The translations under genes and the position numbers were made by a program. This document shows positions 48,664 through 57,143 of a stretch of 64,000 bases of DNA, one piece after another. A model generated the notes under the pieces. It had not been told where the DNA came from, did no database searches, and saw nothing but the letters and a program-made list of their open reading frames with translations. Each line of letters begins with the position of its first letter. The stretch's first letter is position 1. The DNA comes from Streptomyces hiroshimensis (GTDB lineage: Bacteria > Actinomycetota > Actinomycetes > Streptomycetales > Streptomycetaceae). The stretch is from positions 255,461-319,460 of the forward strand of contig NZ_BMUT01000006.1 of assembly GCF_014650335.1 (NCBI RefSeq), read 5' to 3'.

Positions 48664-50337
48664 CTACGTCGGGTCGTAGCCGTGTGCGCGCAGCCACGGC
48701 AGCGGGTCGACGGCGGAGCCGCCCGGCCGTACCTCGAAGTGCAGGTGCGGCCCGGTGGAGTTGCCGGAGTTGCCGGAGTAGGCGATGACGTCGCCGGCCT
48801 TGACCTGGCCGGAGCGGAGCTTGGTGCTGCTGAGGTGGCAGTACCAGGTCTCGACGCCGTCGGGCGACGTCACTATGGCCATGTTCCCGTAGGCCACGTT
48901 GTACTGCGTGCGGACCGTGCCGTCCGTGGCCGCCATGACCGGTGTGCCGTAGCTGACCGGGAAGTCGATGCCGGTGTGCACGGACATCCAGTTGACGCCG
49001 GCCTGGCCGTACATCGCGCTGAGGCCGTGCTGCGCGACGGGGAGGGAGTACTTCGGGCGCTCGGCCTCCTTGCGGGCCGCTTCATCCGCTTTACGCTTCT
49101 TCTCCGCTTCCTGGCGCGCCTTGAGGTCGATGCGCTCCTGGGTGCGGTTGGCGCGGGTCGCGAAGTCGTCGGCGCCGTGGCTGAGGCTCGCGAGCTGGGT
49201 GTCCAGCTTGCTGTTGGCGACGGAGGGCGCGGGCGCGCTGTCGGGGGCGGAGGCCGCCTGGGTCTGCTTGCCGTCGCTCTGCCCGCCGGAGACGGTCGCG
49301 GCGGCGATCCCGGCGACCCCTATGACGGCGACCGACGGCACGGCGACGGTCAGCAGGGCCTTGCGTCTCGGGCGGTAGCCGGTACGGGCGGGTGCGCTCC
49401 TGCGGCGGCTGCTGCGGGTGTGGGGGTCGCGGGGATCGCGGGGGGCGTCGTCCGGGGCGGCTTCGTCGCGGGCCGGGGGGACGAACAGCATGGCCTGCGT
49501 CTCGGCGTTCGCGACGGCGCCGGCGGGGGAGGCGTCGTCCTCGTCGGGCGCCTGCCGGTCCGCTTCGTCCGCCGAGGGCAGGGAGCTCATGGAGCCTGTG
49601 GAGTCCATGCCGGAGAGGTCCGTCATGAGGGTGGGAGCGTGCTGCGGCTCGCTCTGCGTGCCCTGTGTGCCCTGTGTGCCGTCCACGGCGGCGTAGGCGC
49701 CGGCGTCCCAGATCTGGGTCTGGCCTGCTCCTGCCTCCCACTGGCCGCCGGTCCCGGTCTCCCACTGGCCCGAGGTGTCCCACTGCCCGGAGGTGTTCGC
49801 GTTCCACTGACCCGAGGCGTCCGCCCCGCCGGAGTTGTCCCAGGAGGTGAACTGCCCGGTTCCGCTCGTGTCCCAGGCCTGCGCCGCCTGCTGGTCCGGG
49901 GCGGGGGCCTGCGCGGGGAACCCGGTCTGGCCGGTCAGCTCCCAGTGGCCGGAGCTGTCGTAGGCGCCGTTCGCGCCCCAGGCGCTCGGCGTCATGGCGC
50001 TCGTGTCCCACTGTCCCGTGGCGGGCGCGGTGATACCGGCGGAGGTGTCCCTCCCCCGAACTTCGTCCGGGAGGTGCCCCCAGCCCGTGGCGTCGGCCTG
50101 CCCGGTGCCGTAGGCGCTGAAGTCCCAGATCTGGGTCTGGCCGGTGACTCCGCCCCACTGACCGGTGGTGTCCCACTGGCCACTGGTCTCCCACTGACCG
50201 CTGCTGTAGCCGTCGTACCCGGTGTAGTTGTGCGGTGCGCTCTGCTGACCGTACGACGCGTACTGCCCGTAGGAGCCGTCCTGAGCGGGGTCGGACGGGC
50301 CGGGGCCCGCCGCCGGGTGACGGTCGTTCACCACCAC
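48664..50337 (-). CDS. M23-family peptidoglycan endopeptidase with Trp-rich repeat region
   Basis: 557 aa. The C-terminal LytM domain has HTGIDFPVSYGTPVMAATDG and GPHLHFEVRPGG zinc motifs (H-x-H and the first His). One TM near residue 330-352 (ALLTVAVPSVAVIGVAGIAA) puts the peptidase outside, after a charged coiled coil (RIDLKARQEAEKKRKADEAA). The N-terminal 330 residues, predicted inside, are low complexity with eight GQW words (SGQWDTSGQWET) and two GQTQIWD copies. A palindromic element encodes WGHLPDEVRGRD at about residues 85-97. GTG 50337 has only a weak SD; alternatives are close by. Confidence 0.88.
   Translation of the reverse strand: MVVNDRHPAAGPGPSDPAQDGSYGQYASYGQQSAPHNYTGYDGYSSGQWETSGQWDTTGQWGGVTGQTQIWDFSAYGTGQADATGWGHLPDEVRGRDTSAGITAPATGQWDTSAMTPSAWGANGAYDSSGHWELTGQTGFPAQAPAPDQQAAQAWDTSGTGQFTSWDNSGGADASGQWNANTSGQWDTSGQWETGTGGQWEAGAGQTQIWDAGAYAAVDGTQGTQGTQSEPQHAPTLMTDLSGMDSTGSMSSLPSADEADRQAPDEDDASPAGAVANAETQAMLFVPPARDEAAPDDAPRDPRDPHTRSSRRRSAPARTGYRPRRKALLTVAVPSVAVIGVAGIAAATVSGGQSDGKQTQAASAPDSAPAPSVANSKLDTQLASLSHGADDFATRANRTQERIDLKARQEAEKKRKADEAARKEAERPKYSLPVAQHGLSAMYGQAGVNWMSVHTGIDFPVSYGTPVMAATDGTVRTQYNVAYGNMAIVTSPDGVETWYCHLSSTKLRSGQVKAGDVIAYSGNSGNSTGPHLHFEVRPGGSAVDPLPWLRAHGYDPT
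50050..50084 (-). repeat. Palindromic repeat element copy 2, inside the M23 gene
   Basis: CCTCCCCCGAACTTCGTCC followed by GGGAGGTGCCCCCAG: the inverse of the pcrA copy with a few changes in the loop. In frame, it adds GWGHLPDEVRGR to the cytoplasmic repeat region. Confidence 0.75.
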
Positions 50338-50550
50338 TTCTCTTTCGCCGAGGGAGGAGAATTAGCGGCGACTGTACCCGGCGGTATGGGACGGCGACAA
50401 TCTTCGTCTCGTTTCGGGCGGCCGGGGCCCGGGCATTTAGCCGCCTTTTGGCGGACTGAACCCCGGAAAACCGATTTGACGTTCGATCCGCGTTCGGTTT
50501 TCGGCCGTCCGGAAGGCCTGTGGGGCAAAGGTCCGCGGACCACCGGCGGA

Positions 50551-51417
50551 TCAGGCGACGGACGCCGCCCCCGACGCATCGTCCTGCGCCTCTTCCGTGG
50601 TCAGGGCCTGTCGTATGCCGGCGGCCACCTCCCAGTGCACCGGCAGGGCGAGGTGCCCCACGCCCGTCACCCGGACATTGCGCGCGCTCAGATCCGGGTG
50701 GTCGATGCGGGCGCATTCCACGGGCACCATCAATTGGTCCAGGTCGCTCCAGAAACCGATGAATTGCGTTGCGCAATCCGGTGCGGGGCCCGCGAGTTCG
50801 GCGACGACGTCCGATCCCGGGCGCATCTGGCGCACCAGGGGATGTGCGGGCAGGAGCGAGGCCGCACGGGTGCCGGCGTGCGGCGTGCCGAGCGTGACCA
50901 GGGTCCTGATGCGGGCGTCGCCGCCCATCCGCTGGACGTAGTAGCGCGCGATCAGGCCGCCGAGGCTGTGCCCCACGACGTCGACCCGCTGGTGCCCCGT
51001 GCGGGCGCAGATGTCCTCGATGTGGCGGCCCAGCAGACGGGCCGCGGTGCGGATGTCGCAGGTCAGGGGCGAGTAGTTGAGCGATTCGACCTGCTGCCAG
51101 CCGTGCCGGCGCAAGGATCTGCGCAGCAGGACGAAAACCGAGCGGTTGTCGATGAAGCCGTGGAGGAGCAGAACAGGCAGATGACCTTCTTGTCCTGTTT
51201 CAGCTGATTCATGCAGTCCGGGTGTGTCGGGCGTGTCGCCGGCGGCCGGGAGCGCGGGCAGCGCCCGCCGCGGCGGCGGGCGCTCCTGCACGACACCGGT
51301 CGGGTACAGCAGCAGATGGCCGGTGAGAATCGCGAGCTCCAGCACCGTGGACCGGACGAGCGCGGTCGACGGGCGCAGCAAGGCGGCAAGGATGGTGATG
51401 AAGGGCAGGGTCCTCAT
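50551..51417 (-). CDS. Secreted or membrane-anchored triacylglycerol lipase-like hydrolase
   Basis: 288 aa. An N-terminal hydrophobic stretch (LPFITILAALLRPSTALVRS, LELAILTGHLLLYPTGV) acts as signal or anchor. Lipase core: LPVLLLHGFIDNRSVF (oxyanion), nucleophile Ser in VVGHSLGGLIARYYVQRMGG, TLVTLGTPHAGTRAASL, and a closing GVGHLALPVHWEV His. It resembles actinobacterial lipase class 2 / EstA-like enzymes. Start 51417 is preceded by GGGAGG. Substrate lipid unknown. Confidence 0.88.
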   Translation of the reverse strand: MRTLPFITILAALLRPSTALVRSTVLELAILTGHLLLYPTGVVQERPPPRRALPALPAAGDTPDTPGLHESAETGQEGHLPVLLLHGFIDNRSVFVLLRRSLRRHGWQQVESLNYSPLTCDIRTAARLLGRHIEDICARTGHQRVDVVGHSLGGLIARYYVQRMGGDARIRTLVTLGTPHAGTRAASLLPAHPLVRQMRPGSDVVAELAGPAPDCATQFIGFWSDLDQLMVPVECARIDHPDLSARNVRVTGVGHLALPVHWEVAAGIRQALTTEEAQDDASGAASVA

Positions 51418-51770
51418 GGCCGACCTCCCGAACGGCACCCGGGAAGCGCGGCTGTCGTCCCCCGTGTGCGCCCACGGGCAGCTGCGCGCGACCGGCCGCA
51501 CCGCTGTGCCGTGCGGCTGTCGGCACAGTGGTGCGGCGGCCTCGCCGCGGCTCCCCTCGCGACCGCCCGAAGACTCGCCACCCCGGCGACGCGGGTGGCT
51601 GGGCGACCCGTAAGACGCGGAAGCGCGCGGACGGTGCGTAGCGACGTGTTGTCCCACGTGTGATTTCCCCCTCGCTCCGCACCGCGAAACGGCCGCGTGC
51701 GGGATGCTGGAGATAACGTTCGTTCACATCCCTGGGCGCCGGTTACCGGCAGTCGTACATGGAGGCAGTG
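51418..51770. other. Divergent spacer between lipase and B12-binding protein genes
   Basis: 353 bases with no gene recognised. The right end has AT-rich GATAACGTTCGTTCAC (51712-51727), a likely promoter zone for the B12-binding protein gene. Confidence 0.4.
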
Positions 51771-52184
51771 ATGGGAGTGACCGGTCCGATCCGCGTAGTG
51801 GTGGCCAAGCCCGGGCTCGACGGCCACGACCGCGGCGCGAAGGTCATCGCACGGGCGCTGCGCGACGCCGGCATGGAGGTCATCTACACCGGCCTCCACC
51901 AGACCCCCGAGCAGATCGTGGACACCGCCATCCAGGAGGACGCCGACGCGATCGGCCTGTCCATCCTCTCCGGCGCCCACAACACCCTGTTCGCCAAGGT
52001 CCTGGAGCTGCTGCGCGAGCGCGACGCGGAGGACATCAAGGTCTTCGGCGGAGGGATCATCCCCGAGGCGGACATCGCGCCGCTGAAGGAGCAGGGCGTC
52101 GCCGCGATCTTCACCCCGGGGGCCACGACGGCCTCCATCGTGGAGTGGGTCAACGCGAACGTCCGCCAGCCGACGGAGGCCTGA
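51771..52184 (+). CDS. Cobalamin-binding protein (methylmalonyl-CoA mutase small/C-terminal type)
   Basis: 137 aa B12-binding Rossmann domain. RVVVAKPGLDGHDRGAKVIA contains DxHxxG (Asp-Gly-His-Asp-Arg-Gly), whose His ligates cobalt; later GLSILSGAHNTLF and VFGGGIIPEADI are the SxL and GG motifs. It equals the small subunit of isobutyryl-/methylmalonyl-CoA mutase-like enzymes; the large catalytic subunit is not in this window and must be elsewhere. GGAGG 5 bases before ATG 51771. Confidence 0.93.
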   Translation: MGVTGPIRVVVAKPGLDGHDRGAKVIARALRDAGMEVIYTGLHQTPEQIVDTAIQEDADAIGLSILSGAHNTLFAKVLELLRERDAEDIKVFGGGIIPEADIAPLKEQGVAAIFTPGATTASIVEWVNANVRQPTEA

Positions 52185-52231
52185 CGGGGCCTGACGGGGC
52201 CTGGCGGAGGCCTCCTGGCGGAGCCGGTGGG

Positions 52232-53836
52232 TCACCCCGCCAGCTCCTCCCGCATCGTGGCCCGCAGCCGCAGCGTGCTCACGAGGCGCTGAAACGCCTC
52301 CGCCCAGTAGGCGGCCGCCCCGGCCGTGCCTGAGCCGGGTGTGCCTGAGCCCGGTGACTCCTTCGGGAGCACGGTCAGCGCCTCCAGGCGGTCGGCCTGC
52401 GCCGGGTCCAGACAGCGCTCGGCCAGGCCCATCACCCCGCTGAAGCTCCATGGGTAGCCGCCCGCGTCGCGGGCGGCGTCCAGGGCGTCCACGATCGCCC
52501 GGCCCAGCGGCTCCGCCCACGGCACCGCGCACACCCCGAGCAGCCGGAACGCGTCCGAAAGGCCGTGCGCCGAGACGAACTCCGCCACCCACGCCGCCCG
52601 CTCGTCCGGTGGCAGCGCCGACAGCAGCTTCGCCGGATCCCTCCACGAAGTGCCCTCGGCCGCGGGCGGCGACGATGCCGGGCCGAGCAGCGCCCGCGCC
52701 CACTCCGCATCCCGCTGCCGGACCGCGGCCCGGCACCAGGCGGCGTGCAGCTCGGGCTGCCAGTCGTCCGCTACCGGCAGCGCCACGACCTGCGCCGGGC
52801 TGCGGCCCCCGAACCGCTCGGGCCAGGCCGCCAGGGGAGTCGCCTCCACGATCTGGGCCAGCCACCACGAGCGCTCCCCGCGCCCGGACGGCGGCTTCAC
52901 GACGACGCCGTCGCGCTGCATGTCCTTGTCGCACTCGTGCGGCGCCTCCACGGCGATGCGCGGGCCCTCGCCCTCGCCCGTGCGGTCCAGGGAGACGCAG
53001 CTGCGGGCCCGCTCCGCCATCCGGGCCGCGAGCGCCGAGCCGGGCAGCGCCGACAGCAGCTCCGCCGCGGTGGCCCGGACGTTGCGGCTCCGGTCGGACA
53101 GGGCCCGCTCCAGGAACGGCTCGTCCTGGGCGGACAGCCCCTCGCGCAGTGCGTCGAGGAACATCAGGCGGTCCTCGGCCCGCTCCGTCGCCCATGAGCC
53201 GGCGAGCAGCTCGCGGGCGGCCGCGGGGTCCCGCTGACGTACGGAGGCGAGGAGCGCGGCCCGCTCGGCGAACAGCCCCTCCTCCCAGACCCCGGTGTCC
53301 CCGGTGCCCGGTGTGCCCCCGGCGTGCCTGGTGTCCGCGGCGGGGCCGGTCCGCAGGGCGTACTTCCACTGCGGGTTGAGCGCTGCCAGCCACCGGGCCC
53401 GGGACCCTCCGAGCACGAGCGCCTCCGGCCGCAGATCGCTACGGGACCTGGCCGCCTCCAGGAGGGCGGGCAGCAGAGCGGGCGGCGCCTGATAGCCGTG
53501 CCCGTTGGCGGCGGCCAGCCACTGGGGCAGCAGCTCCGTCAGATCCGGGGCCGCGCCCCGGCGCCCGCCGCTGCCCCCGCCCCGGTCGGCGAGCAGCAGC
53601 GCGAGGCGCCGCCGGGCCGCCGGGGGCAGCGGCGGCCGGGCGTCCTGCGGCGCCGGAGCGGGCCGGGCCTGCGCTGCGGCCGGCACCGCACCGGCGCGCC
53701 GCTGCACGGTCTCCACCGCGGCGGCGTCCAGCAGCGCCGCGGCCGTGTCCTGCCCGGCGCGCGCCTGTACGGGCGGCACGCGGCGGCCGGCGCCGAGCAG
53801 AGCGGAGGTGACGAGCTCGTCCCAGGTGCGGTTCAT
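52232..53836 (-). CDS. DUF5691 domain protein of the SWIM/MoxR/VWA gene set
   Basis: 534 aa, cytoplasmic, Ala/Leu/Arg-rich with HEAT-like helical repeats (FLERALSDRSRNVRATAAEL, LLSALPGSALAARMAERARS). Typical DUF5691 points: opening WDELVTSALLGAGRR, PQWLAAANGHGYQAPPALLP and SWWLAQIVEATPLAAWPERF. No catalytic motif. It lies downstream of, and on the same strand as, the SWIM gene, separated by a repeat block, and elsewhere such genes travel with SWIM, MoxR, DUF5682 and VWA genes. Probably a scaffold or substrate-recognition part. SD weak (AAAGGCAG). Confidence 0.85.
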   Translation of the reverse strand: MNRTWDELVTSALLGAGRRVPPVQARAGQDTAAALLDAAAVETVQRRAGAVPAAAQARPAPAPQDARPPLPPAARRRLALLLADRGGGSGGRRGAAPDLTELLPQWLAAANGHGYQAPPALLPALLEAARSRSDLRPEALVLGGSRARWLAALNPQWKYALRTGPAADTRHAGGTPGTGDTGVWEEGLFAERAALLASVRQRDPAAARELLAGSWATERAEDRLMFLDALREGLSAQDEPFLERALSDRSRNVRATAAELLSALPGSALAARMAERARSCVSLDRTGEGEGPRIAVEAPHECDKDMQRDGVVVKPPSGRGERSWWLAQIVEATPLAAWPERFGGRSPAQVVALPVADDWQPELHAAWCRAAVRQRDAEWARALLGPASSPPAAEGTSWRDPAKLLSALPPDERAAWVAEFVSAHGLSDAFRLLGVCAVPWAEPLGRAIVDALDAARDAGGYPWSFSGVMGLAERCLDPAQADRLEALTVLPKESPGSGTPGSGTAGAAAYWAEAFQRLVSTLRLRATMREELAG

Positions 53837-53894
53837 GTGCTGCCTTTCGCCTTGTGCCGGTGGTCTTGTGTCGGTCGTCTCGTGCCGGGCCGCC

Positions 53895-54462
53895 CGGCAC
53901 CGCCGGTGGGGTAGTGGGGTGGTTGCCCGCCGCTGCGGCGGGGACGGAATGCCGGGGCGAGGCTTGGCCGGGTGGCCGGGTGGCCGGGTGGCCGGGTGGC
54001 CGGGTGGCCGGTGGTCTCGGGCGGTGGAGGCCGGGTCTCTTGTTCCGCCGTGATGGTGATCAGCCCCCACGGCGGTGTCCGGCGGTGCCGGGCTGCCTGA
54101 GGCGGATTCGGCACCGCCGGTGCGGTTGTGAGTGGTTGTTCGCCGTTGCGGCGGGGTGTGATGCGGTGGCCGGGTGGCCAGGTGGCCGGTGGTGGTCTCG
54201 GGTTGTGGAGGTCGGGTCTCTTGTTCCGCCGTGATGGTGATCAGCCCCCACGGCGGTGTCCGGCGGTGCCGGGCTGCCTGGGGTGGGTTCGGCACCGCCG
54301 GTGGGGTTGTGGGTGGTTGCTCGCCGTTGCGGCGGGGGTTAGGTGCGGGGCGAGGCTTGGCCGGTGGCCGGTGGCCGGTGGCCGGTGGCTGGTGGCCGGT
54401 GGTGGTCGTTGCGGGTGGAGGGGCGGGCCCTTGTTTCCGGCTCGGCGGTGATCAGTCGTAGT
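53895..54462. repeat. Three diverged direct repeats of about 180-214 bp with GGCCGGGTGGCC cores
   Basis: Each unit begins CGGCACCGCCGGTG (53895, 54109, 54289), continues through a TTGCCGCTGCGGCGG-like block, then a minisatellite of GGCCGGGT units (six or more copies in the first, two to three in the second, GGCCGGT units in the third), and ends with TTCCGCCGTGATGGTGATCA. Unit lengths are about 214, 180 and 174 bases. They occupy the whole interval between the SWIM stop and the DUF5691 start and contain no credible gene. Confidence 0.8.
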
Positions 54463-54487
54463 GGCCCTGCCCCGGGAGTCGCTCCCG

Positions 54488-55891
54488 TCAGAGGGCTACC
54501 GGCTCCGGGGCCCACGTGGTCAGGGGGACGGCGCCCCTGTGGCCGTATTCGGCGAAGAGCGTGACCGGGGCGCCGCCCGATATCGATGCCAGCTGCCACA
54601 GGCCCGTACCGTCGCGGTGCCGGGGATCCACGGGCAGGGCCGCCCCGACTCCGCCCTCGCCCTCGCCGTCGGCCAGTTGCCAGTGGCCGTCCGGGCCTTG
54701 GAGCGGGACCACGCCGTCGAGGACGACCGGCCACGCCTCCAGCCAGGGGTCGTCGCGCAGGGCCTCCCCGTACGCGGAGAGGGCCGCTTCCACGCCGCCG
54801 CCCGGCGGCGGGCCGGCGCTCTCCACAGGCGGAGCGTGACGCGTGCCGAGCACGGCGCGGAGCGGGCGCGCCGCGGGGTAGTAGACGAGGTCCGCGTCCA
54901 GGGACAGGCCCACGGGCAGCGACAGTTCCGGCGCCCGCCCGGCCACCCCATAGGAGAGCAGCAGGGCCATCCGGCCCGAACTCCGGCCGTGGAGCCAGAT
55001 CCGGCGGGTGACCAGCCGCCCGTCGTCGCCGTCCCGCTGCGCCAGGACCAGCCAGTGGTCGCGCACCGGCGGTCCGGATGCGAGCAGGGCCGCTGCATCC
55101 GTGGTCAGGCCGACCCGCGACCGGACCGTCGCGGCCAGGGGCTCCGGCAGCTCCTCCAGGCGCAGCCAGCCCTGGTTGAGGGTGTGCAGCAGGGCGCACT
55201 CCTCCAGCAGGCGGCCCGCCCAGTCGGCCCCCGAGCCCGGCAAGGACGCCAACTCCCGTACGCGCGAAGCCAGGCCGGGCGCCTGGGCGTCCACCATGCG
55301 GGCCGCCGTCTCGTCCCACTGCCCGTACCCCGCACCCTCCGCGGCCGCCAGCCCTCCGCGCAGCAGATCCGCGAGCCGCTGCTCCAACTCCGTGACGCCC
55401 GCGGTGATCCACTCCGCCCGGCGCTCCCCGCGACGCCGGGCGGCCTCCTCGTCCACCGGTGCGGATGCGGCCGCGGCCGGGCCCGCAGCGGCCTTTTCGG
55501 CCCGCTTCCGGCGCCGGTCCAGCCACTGCTCCGCCCAGCCGGGCGGAGGGTCCTGCGCGACCGGCACCGCGGCCTCGCCGGAAGCCCACAACAGCAGCAG
55601 TCCCAGCGCGTGCTTGCACGGGAACTTGCGGCTCGGACAAGAGCAGTTGAAGCCAGGCCCGCTCTTCTCCTCCCCCTTCCCCTCCCCGGACAGATCCACC
55701 ACCGTGCGGTACGGCTTGCTGCCGCTGCCCGAGCACTCCCCCCAGACCGCGCCCCCGCCCTCCTCCGGGCGCGCCCCCGCGCCCGACCACGGACCGGGCG
55801 CCGCGAGCTTGCTTCCTGCTTTGCGTGATGCGGCGTCAGGCGCCAGCGCGAGCACCGATTCCGCCGTCCATCGATCCCCCTGCGGATTCAT
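54488..55891 (-). CDS. SWIM zinc-finger protein
   Basis: 467 aa. The SWIM motif CxCxnCxH is seen as FNCSCPSRKFPCKHALGLLL near residue 85-105; it binds zinc and nucleic acid or protein partners. The rest (VTELEQRLADLLRGGLAAAE, WDETAARMVDAQAPGLASRV, ending LFAEYGHRGAVPLTTW) is the long C-terminal region found in SWIM proteins of MoxR/VWA loci. ATG 55891 sits 7 bases after TAGCGT with no SD: leaderless. Its promoter has a perfect TTGTCAGTG-N8 damage element. An ATG at 55921 is inside that element and therefore unlikely. Confidence 0.9.
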   Translation of the reverse strand: MNPQGDRWTAESVLALAPDAASRKAGSKLAAPGPWSGAGARPEEGGGAVWGECSGSGSKPYRTVVDLSGEGKGEEKSGPGFNCSCPSRKFPCKHALGLLLLWASGEAAVPVAQDPPPGWAEQWLDRRRKRAEKAAAGPAAAASAPVDEEAARRRGERRAEWITAGVTELEQRLADLLRGGLAAAEGAGYGQWDETAARMVDAQAPGLASRVRELASLPGSGADWAGRLLEECALLHTLNQGWLRLEELPEPLAATVRSRVGLTTDAAALLASGPPVRDHWLVLAQRDGDDGRLVTRRIWLHGRSSGRMALLLSYGVAGRAPELSLPVGLSLDADLVYYPAARPLRAVLGTRHAPPVESAGPPPGGGVEAALSAYGEALRDDPWLEAWPVVLDGVVPLQGPDGHWQLADGEGEGGVGAALPVDPRHRDGTGLWQLASISGGAPVTLFAEYGHRGAVPLTTWAPEPVAL

Positions 55892-55898
55892 GCCCAAA

Positions 55899-55921
55899 AC
55901 GCTAGGGCCACCCACTGACAA
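55899..55921 (-). promoter_or_regulatory. RecA-NDp/PafBC-type promoter of the SWIM gene
   Basis: On the minus strand: TTGTCAGTG (55921-55913), GGTGGCCC, TAGCGT (55904-55899). This is an exact match to TTGTCRGTG-N8-TAnnnT. Confidence 0.8.
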
Positions 55922-55957
55922 TCGCCCTGACCTGCGGATTCGACACGTCCCGGTCCA

Positions 55958-55980
55958 TTGTCAGTGGGGTGGTGCAGGGT
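55958..55980 (+). promoter_or_regulatory. RecA-NDp/PafBC-type promoter of the MoxR-DUF5682-VWA operon
   Basis: TTGTCAGTG (55958-55966), eight bases, CAGGGT (55975-55980). The -35-like part is perfect; the -10 has C for T at position 1. With the opposite element it forms a 12-bp inverted repeat (55911-55922 and 55957-55968). Confidence 0.7.
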
Positions 55981-56024
55981 GGTTCACGCATCCCGGAACC
56001 GCACACCGAGGGGGACTTGTCACC

Positions 56025-57143
56025 GTGCCCGGAACCGAAGCCCAAGCCCGATCCGAAGCCCGATCCGAAGCCCTGCGCCCGCATGCCGAGCACGCCTTCG
56101 CCGAGGAGCTCAAGGCCCTCGCCGCCGCCGACGACCGGCCCCGCCCCGAGCGCTGGCGCCTCTCGCCGTGGGCCGTCGCCACCTACCTGCTCGGCGGCAC
56201 CCTGCCCGACGGCACCGTGATCACGCCCAAGTACGTGGGCCCGCGCCGCGTCGTCGAGGTGGCCGTCACCACGCTCGCCACCGACCGCGCCCTGCTCCTG
56301 CTCGGGGTGCCCGGCACGGCGAAGACCTGGGTCTCCGAGCACCTGGCCGCCGCTGTCAGCGGCGACTCCACGCTGCTCGTCCAGGGCACGGCGGGCACCC
56401 CGGAGGAGGCCATCCGCTACGGGTGGGACTACGCCCGGCTCCTCGCCCACGGCCCCAGCCGCGAAGCGCTCGTACCCGGCCCCGTCATGCGGGCCATGGC
56501 CCAGGGCATGACCGCCCGCGTCGAGGAGCTCACCCGCATCCCCGCCGACGTCCAGGACACCCTGATCACCATCCTCTCCGAAAAGACCCTGCCCATCCCC
56601 GAGTTGGGCGAGGAAGTGCAGGCCGTCCGCGGCTTCAACCTGATCGCCACCGCCAACGACCGCGACCGCGGCGTCAACGACCTCTCCAGCGCCCTGCGCC
56701 GCCGGTTCAACACCGTCGTGCTGCCCCTGCCCGCCACGCCCGAGGACGAGGTCGACATCGTCTCCCGGCGCGTCGACCAGATCGGCCGCTCCCTCGACCT
56801 GCCGTCCGTGCCCGACGGCACCGACGAGATCCGGCGCGTCGTCACGGTCTTCCGGGAGCTGCGCGACGGCGTCACCGCCGACGGCCGCACCAAGGTCAAG
56901 TCGCCCTCGGGCACGCTCTCCACGGCCGAGGCGATCTCCGTCGTCACCGGCGGCCTCGCCCTCGCCGCCCACTTCGGCGACGGCGTGCTGCGCGCGGGGG
57001 ACGTGGCCGCCGGCATCCTCGGCGCGGTCGTCCGCGACCCGGCCGCCGACCGCCTCGTCTGGCAGGAGTACCTGGAGACCGTCGTCCGCGAGCGCGACGG
57101 CTGGAAGGACTTCTACCGCGCCTGCCGGGAGGTCTCCGCGTGA
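56025..57143 (+). CDS. MoxR-type AAA+ ATPase
   Basis: 372 aa. Walker A GVPGTAKTWVSEHLAAAVSG; the Walker B region reads ARVEELTRIPADVQDTLITI, with EE in place of the usual DE, as in the branch linked to DUF5682/VWA; sensor 1 FNLIATANDRD; Arg finger SSALRRRFNTVVLPLP. The C-terminal lid follows (TAEAISVVTGGLALAAHFGD). MoxR ATPases act as chaperones that load or remodel VWA-protein targets. GTG 56025 has GAGGGGG upstream and overlaps at its end (GTGA) with the DUF5682 gene. Confidence 0.92.
   Translation: MPGTEAQARSEARSEALRPHAEHAFAEELKALAAADDRPRPERWRLSPWAVATYLLGGTLPDGTVITPKYVGPRRVVEVAVTTLATDRALLLLGVPGTAKTWVSEHLAAAVSGDSTLLVQGTAGTPEEAIRYGWDYARLLAHGPSREALVPGPVMRAMAQGMTARVEELTRIPADVQDTLITILSEKTLPIPELGEEVQAVRGFNLIATANDRDRGVNDLSSALRRRFNTVVLPLPATPEDEVDIVSRRVDQIGRSLDLPSVPDGTDEIRRVVTVFRELRDGVTADGRTKVKSPSGTLSTAEAISVVTGGLALAAHFGDGVLRAGDVAAGILGAVVRDPAADRLVWQEYLETVVRERDGWKDFYRACREVSA

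Noticed and set aside
53895..54462. Repeat block considered as a CRISPR array
   Set aside because: Units are 170-214 bp and diverged, with no short identical repeats and spacers and no cas genes.
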